Shown here piece after piece: positions 1 through 8,130 of a stretch of DNA of 8,130 bases. A model generated the notes under the pieces. It did not search any database and had not been told where the DNA came from. It was given only the letters and a program-made list of their open reading frames with translations. The stretch comes from Bacteroidales bacterium (GTDB lineage: Bacteria; Bacteroidota; Bacteroidia; Bacteroidales; UBA932): contig SFPH01000051.1 in NCBI GenBank assembly GCA_004552115.1, positions 1 through 8,130 on the forward strand, read 5' to 3'. Within the stretch, counting starts at the first letter, position 1; each line of letters begins with the position of its first letter. Made by a program: the position numbers and the translations under genes.

Positions 1-1
1 G

Positions 2-106
2 GAGAAGGCCAAGGCCTACGGCCTCTCAGCCGACTTCATCGCCAAGCTCTTCACGGCTATCCACGACGAGTCCGTGCAGGAGCAGAACAAGATACTTTCC
101 GAGTAG
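2..106 (+). CDS. C-terminal fragment of an AroQ-type (type II) chorismate mutase domain
   Basis: This is the 3' end of a gene that enters from the left edge; 34 residues and a TAG stop are visible. The fragment is helical in character and contains the run YGLSADFIAKLF followed by AIHDESVQEQ. This matches the last helix of AroQ-class chorismate mutases: in E. coli PheA the equivalent part has the active-site Ser84 and Gln88 four residues apart, and here Ser24 and Gln28 of the fragment have the same spacing in the same DS/ES-V-x-x-Q context. The domain converts chorismate to prephenate for Phe/Tyr synthesis in the cytoplasm. In Bacteroidota it is commonly fused behind a DAHP synthase domain, but the N-terminal part lies off the window, so whether this is a stand-alone or bifunctional protein cannot be seen. 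Codon third positions are strongly G/C (30 of 34), unlike the facing operon. It is unrelated in function to the glycan genes and ends convergently with them. Confidence 0.72.
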   Translation, partial: EKAKAYGLSADFIAKLFTAIHDESVQEQNKILSE

Positions 107-128
107 TCGGGAAGGTGACACAAATCAT

Positions 129-158
129 AAAGGGACTGACCTGATGGCCAGCCCCTTT
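129..158. terminator. Bidirectional hairpin terminator between convergent genes
   Basis: Arms 129-141 and 146-158 pair over 13 positions around the 4-base loop TGAT (142-145). Eleven pairs are Watson-Crick. The other two positions (135/152 and 139/148) are A-C mismatches in + strand RNA but G-U wobbles in minus-strand RNA, so the helix is uninterrupted only in the transcript of the minus-strand operon. The + strand copy is followed by TTTT (156-159), and the minus copy ends in TTT and then ATGATTTG. The hairpin lies 22 bases after the + strand stop and 15 bases after the GH97 stop, as expected for a shared terminator. Confidence 0.75.
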
Positions 159-173
159 TGCAATAATACGGAT

Positions 174-4857
<4,684 letters not shown>

Positions 4858-4859
4858 GT

Positions 4860-6662
4860 TTACTCCAATACGATCATTGTCCAGTATTTAAGGGAAGGGA
4901 CAGTGAAGCTTACGGACTCCGCAGTCTGCCTGAAAGCAAGTTCGACAGGCGCTCCGGCATGTTTGTCAGGGCTTGCAACCCAGACTTTCCGGATGGTCTT
5001 GTTCGTCTTGATTTCCACAGGTATGGAGTTTACAAGTCTCGGTTCCACCATGTTTCCGTTGTAATCTCTCCAGGAGAGGCTTTCCGCAGAAAGGAAATTC
5101 AGCATGTGGATAACCTGCCTGCCGTCAGTCTGCTTCGCAAAAGTCGTGATCTTCCCCTGCTGAGGCGGCCACTGGGCTATCTTGACATTCTTCGAGCTGC
5201 CGGTATAGGCCACGTCGACACTTATCTGTGCGGCAGTGCTTTCGCCCCTGAGCAGATTCTGGTACGCAGTCATGAAATCGTAATATCTTACAATCTGGGT
5301 GCGCAGCGCCTCGCTCATCGTAACGCCCTTGTACGGGAAATATTCCCTGCAGAGCATGTGGTCTCCCAGTTCAAGATGCGATCCTCCGATTGCGAACATC
5401 ACAGCATCTGTGAGCAGGACCCCCGGGATGTTGAATTCCCTGTTGTCGCATCCATAGTTCATGTATGCCGCAAATACGGTGTTGAGCGTGTTTGAACTGT
5501 AGGAGTCATTGGCCTTGACGATATTGTACAGGTCCTTGAATTCCGATTCATATTCCCAGCATTCGTTGTAGAGGAATCCCATGCAGCCGGTGCCGGCAAT
5601 CTGGGATGCGCCATAGCTTCCTACAGCATTCATTACCAGAGTCTTGTCCGGATGGGCATTCTTCATCGCCTTTATGAATGAGGCGTAGCTTTTAGGGAAG
5701 TTGACAATGTTGCTGTTCCAGTCGTAGCGGTCGCCTCTGTAGCCCAGCTGGTCAATGTGGAATCCGTCGAAATCGAAGTGGGTGTAAACCTCCCTGTTCC
5801 GTTCTGCCAGATACTCCTGCCACTGCTCATTGCCGGGGTCCAGCAGGAATATATTGCTCTTCCAGCTGTCCGGAAGGCCGTGAAAATCCTTGTCGGTCCG
5901 GTTCGCTCCCTTGAAAATGTACCATTCTTCCTTGACTCCGTCCGCGGCGGCATCATCCAGCGCTCCGTAGCAGAGATTGTAGAACATGCATTTCATGCCG
6001 TAGTCATGCTGCACTTTGATGTACTTCTTCAGGACTTCGGAATAAACCAGCCGGTTGGCAATATCATTATATACCTCATCAATCCGTTCCATTGTTCCAC
6101 CGAGTGGCCAGTGGTGCTTGTTGTGCCAATCATAGAACTGGATGCCGTTGATGTGGCATCTTCTCAGGAAATCCATCTCCGCCTCGATGACTCCTTCTTC
6201 AAGCTTGGAGCTGTCGAAGTCGCCGACGAAGCCGTAGCGCGGGAATCTGGTCCAGTCGCTTGAGACATCCACGGCAATGGTACCGTAGATGAGCTCGCCT
6301 TTTTCACTTTCAATGAATATGTCCACCAGATATCCTGTGAAATCCTCCGACGGGGCCGTCCATTGCCAGGTCGCCGAGGAGGCATCCTGGATGAGAACCG
6401 TTTCGTCGTTGTGCCGGTATCTGATCTTTGCGCCTGAAGGCATGTTGTCTGCGGTGAAAGTCACAGTTTCTCCGGGCTTGTAAATGGATTTGTCCGTGGA
6501 GATATTCATGGAAATGGATGATGTCACTTCCGTTACCTCAGTAACTTCGGAAATGATTTCATCATTGTTCCCGCCTGAGGAATTATCAGGAGCACCGCCC
6601 CTCGTGCATGAGAGCGCGAAGGCGGTGCTGAGTACTAATGCTGCAAACGTCTGTCTTGTCAT
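4860..6662 (-). CDS. GH66 endo-dextranase, probable lipoprotein
   Basis: A 600-residue protein of family GH66, which contains endo-dextranases and cycloisomaltooligosaccharide glucanotransferases acting on alpha-1,6-glucan with retention. A signal peptide ends in A16-L17-S18-C19, a lipobox-like site although Ala at -3 is not the preferred residue. A Gly/Asn/Ser-rich linker with an EVT triplet repeat (20-50) leads to an Ig-like beta-sandwich (about 50-135) and the TIM barrel (about 140-470). Family landmarks are FYDWHNKHHWP (176-186), FHIDQLG (301-307) with candidate nucleophile D304, and LYNECWE (364-370) with candidate acid/base E367 (E370 is the alternative). A C-terminal beta domain (about 475-600) closes the protein. 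No CBM35-like insertion of the kind known in cyclising members is evident, and the length fits a plain dextranase. The ATG overlaps the TGA of the SusF-like gene as ATGA, implying translational coupling. The expected role is first-step cleavage of dextran, either at the surface or just inside the outer membrane; localisation is unsettled. Confidence 0.9.
   Translation of the reverse strand: MTRQTFAALVLSTAFALSCTRGGAPDNSSGGNNDEIISEVTEVTEVTSSISMNISTDKSIYKPGETVTFTADNMPSGAKIRYRHNDETVLIQDASSATWQWTAPSEDFTGYLVDIFIESEKGELIYGTIAVDVSSDWTRFPRYGFVGDFDSSKLEEGVIEAEMDFLRRCHINGIQFYDWHNKHHWPLGGTMERIDEVYNDIANRLVYSEVLKKYIKVQHDYGMKCMFYNLCYGALDDAAADGVKEEWYIFKGANRTDKDFHGLPDSWKSNIFLLDPGNEQWQEYLAERNREVYTHFDFDGFHIDQLGYRGDRYDWNSNIVNFPKSYASFIKAMKNAHPDKTLVMNAVGSYGASQIAGTGCMGFLYNECWEYESEFKDLYNIVKANDSYSSNTLNTVFAAYMNYGCDNREFNIPGVLLTDAVMFAIGGSHLELGDHMLCREYFPYKGVTMSEALRTQIVRYYDFMTAYQNLLRGESTAAQISVDVAYTGSSKNVKIAQWPPQQGKITTFAKQTDGRQVIHMLNFLSAESLSWRDYNGNMVEPRLVNSIPVEIKTNKTIRKVWVASPDKHAGAPVELAFRQTAESVSFTVPSLKYWTMIVLE
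4863..4866 (-). promoter_or_regulatory. Shine-Dalgarno GGAG for the GH31 gene
   Basis: On the minus strand GGAG stands 5 bases before the GH31 ATG (4857-4855) and lies within the last codons of the GH66 gene, just ahead of its TAA. It supports this ATG as the start and marks independent initiation at this junction, whereas the GH66 and GH97 starts have no comparable motif. Confidence 0.6.
6522..6548 (-). repeat. Three tandem EVT tripeptides in the GH66 linker
   Basis: Residues 39-47 of the GH66 protein read EVT three times. The codons differ at nearly every third position (gaa gtt act, gag gta acg, gaa gtg aca), so the repeat is in the protein and hardly in the DNA. It lies in the linker between the lipidated N-terminus and the first beta-sandwich. 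Confidence 0.8.
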
Positions 6663-8130
6663 TTCTTGATGATGGTGACGGTTTCATTAAGCTGGTCCAG
6701 AGTGATGGAATAAGTTCCTGCGGAAGGAATCTGCCATTTCCGGTCAATGTCACCCACTCCGATTTCAAGGTACTGTGATTTGAACCACTCATCGGCCTTG
6801 TCGACGAAGAGAAGTCTTTCCTGCTGGCCGGTCGGGCTCTTGCCGTCTTCGTCTGCAAGCATCCATGCTCCGCCCCAGTCTGACCTCTTGTCGCAGGTGA
6901 ACTTGAGTTCTCCTTTGTCAAGCGCTCCTTCCCAGGTGAGGATATATGGATTTGAATCATCGACATTCATCGGAAGGGCATTCGAAATATCCCAGCCTGC
7001 CGAGCATGCGCTGCCGATGAGGTAGATGCATCCGTAAGGAACGAACTCTCGCATCATCATGCGCTCTTTGCCTTTGCGGATGTCCACGCAGATCTTGTAA
7101 GCTTTCCCGATTTCTTCGTCTTTCATGACCCACTTGTTGTCGGGATCGAACCCGCTTACAAACTCCATTGAAGTCTCTGTGATGGATGCATTCGGGGTTG
7201 TTGCCTTGAGCATATTCTCCCAGTTGCCGTTGGAGGTTCCGAACTTGAATTCTCCTCCCTGCTCGAAGTATCTTCCCATCCTGAACAGGAACGGGTCGAG
7301 AATATCTCTCTGCATTGCCTCGAAGCCCCAGCCTGTCATGTTTCCGACAAGGTAAAGATTGTCATAGGCAGGAGTCTCGGCTTCGCTCTTGTTCCAAGAA
7401 ATCTCTCCGGTGAGGAGGTTCACGTCAATCTTGTATGTATAGGCCTCATCAATGTGGAACGGTTCATCCGGATCGTCATCGCTGGCTCTGTAAATGAGCT
7501 TGCCGTCCAGGCCTTTGTTGTATGAAGGAAGGAACTGTCCCAGCGTGGTGATGAACTTGAAGTTGCCTTCTTTCATGTTGCCTTGCCAGGTGAATACTCC
7601 GTTGGATGTGCGTGTCATCTCTGCCGCATTGTCTGCAGACCATCCGTTAGGGGCGGCATCGCCGATGATGTACAGGGTCTTCGTGACAGGCTCGTAGGTG
7701 GAAGCGCTGAACTCCACTGCCGATTCCTGAATCTCGTCATAGTCCGGAACAGTAGCCCTTACCCTTGCCTGGTATGACTGAGATGCTTTTCCGAAGTTGC
7801 TGCGGAGGATGTCGTTGAACTCTTCAACGGTCTTGCTCCATTTATAGACCTGAGTCTCGTTGTCCACCGCAACGTATGCTTCCGAGAAGTCGGAACCTGC
7901 CGGAGCAATCTCCAATGTGTAGTAAATCTTGTTTCCTGACTTGAAGTTGTGTCCGGTGCTCCATTCGAGATTGATGGCAGTCGCTGAAGAATTGATTTCC
8001 TGCAGCGCGATCTCGGTGATGTCTGAATTCAGGGTAAGGTCATTGCTGCCCTTGTCCAGTTCCATGTAACTATTGTCAGTGCAGCCCGAAAGAATCAATG
8101 CGCCTGCTGCTGCCAGTGTCAAAATATACG
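6659..8130 (-). CDS. SusF/SusE-like glycan-binding outer-membrane lipoprotein (5' end off window)
   Basis: The reading frame stays open through the right edge, so the start is not in the window. An apparent TTG start at 8122 would leave a signal peptide with no positive N-terminus; codons for Tyr and Ile precede it in frame, and the usual Lys-rich start should lie a few codons further right. Numbering from that TTG, the lipobox is L11-S12-G13-C14. Next come an N-terminal Ig-like SusE domain (about 20-145) and three related beta-sandwich binding domains starting LYIIG (150), LYLVG (256) and IYLIG (366), each with a downstream G-x-F/L-K-F strand ending near 190, 295 and 408. Three such domains and about 490 residues fit SusF better than SusE, which has two. 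There is no enzymatic function; such proteins hold alpha-glucan at the cell surface. Position directly before GH66, with SusC/SusD expected upstream, is the standard locus order. The true ligand is inferred to be dextran from the neighbours. Confidence is high for the family and lower for the ligand. Confidence 0.88.
   Translation of the reverse strand, partial: YILTLAAAGALILSGCTDNSYMELDKGSNDLTLNSDITEIALQEINSSATAINLEWSTGHNFKSGNKIYYTLEIAPAGSDFSEAYVAVDNETQVYKWSKTVEEFNDILRSNFGKASQSYQARVRATVPDYDEIQESAVEFSASTYEPVTKTLYIIGDAAPNGWSADNAAEMTRTSNGVFTWQGNMKEGNFKFITTLGQFLPSYNKGLDGKLIYRASDDDPDEPFHIDEAYTYKIDVNLLTGEISWNKSEAETPAYDNLYLVGNMTGWGFEAMQRDILDPFLFRMGRYFEQGGEFKFGTSNGNWENMLKATTPNASITETSMEFVSGFDPDNKWVMKDEEIGKAYKICVDIRKGKERMMMREFVPYGCIYLIGSACSAGWDISNALPMNVDDSNPYILTWEGALDKGELKFTCDKRSDWGGAWMLADEDGKSPTGQQERLLFVDKADEWFKSQYLEIGVGDIDRKWQIPSAGTYSITLDQLNETVTIIKK

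Noticed and set aside
107..173. Possible small RNA or small gene between the convergent genes
   Set aside because: Only 67 bases, mostly taken up by the terminator hairpin; no start codon with a plausible frame and no promoter are visible.
8119..8130. A/T-rich TATATTTTG on the minus strand resembling the Bacteroides -7 promoter element TAnnTTTG
   Set aside because: It is in frame with and inside the signal-peptide coding region of the SusF-like gene, so it is better explained as coding sequence.

Overview
The window looks like chromosomal DNA from a Bacteroidales-type member of the Bacteroidota. The evidence is a SusE/SusF-type outer-membrane glycan-binding lipoprotein followed by tightly packed, exported glycoside hydrolases, and A/T-rich translation starts mostly without Shine-Dalgarno motifs. 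The genus cannot be fixed from this sequence alone.

Layout: positions 2-106 (+ strand) are the last 34 codons of a gene entering from the left, best read as the C-terminus of an AroQ-class (type II) chorismate mutase domain, i.e. aromatic amino acid biosynthesis. Positions 107-173 are a short convergent intergenic region dominated by a hairpin that can terminate both flanking genes. Everything from 174 to the right edge is one minus-strand operon. In transcription order, right to left, it holds a SusF-like binding lipoprotein (5' end off the window), a GH66 dextranase, a GH31 alpha-glucosidase or dextranase, and a GH97 alpha-glucosidase of the SusB type. Junctions are a 4-base overlap, a 2-base gap and an 8-base overlap, so the four genes are almost certainly co-transcribed. 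No stretch over 300 bases lacks a gene.

Together this is the distal half of a dextran (alpha-1,6-glucan) polysaccharide utilization locus. GH66 is the diagnostic gene because the family is restricted to dextranases and cycloisomaltooligosaccharide glucanotransferases. The expected model is surface binding by the SusF-like protein, endo-cleavage of dextran by the GH66 lipoprotein, import by a SusC/SusD pair (expected just right of the window), and hydrolysis of isomaltooligosaccharides to glucose by GH31 and GH97. This resembles known dextran loci such as the Bacteroides thetaiotaomicron BT3086-BT3091 region and the Flavobacterium johnsoniae Dus locus, cited from memory. I see no previously undescribed system. 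The points worth a second look are the three-enzyme alpha-glucan set, the specificity of the SusB-like GH97 in a dextran context, the localisation of GH66, the composition step at the left boundary, and the mis-set start that a simple gene call would give the SusF-like gene.
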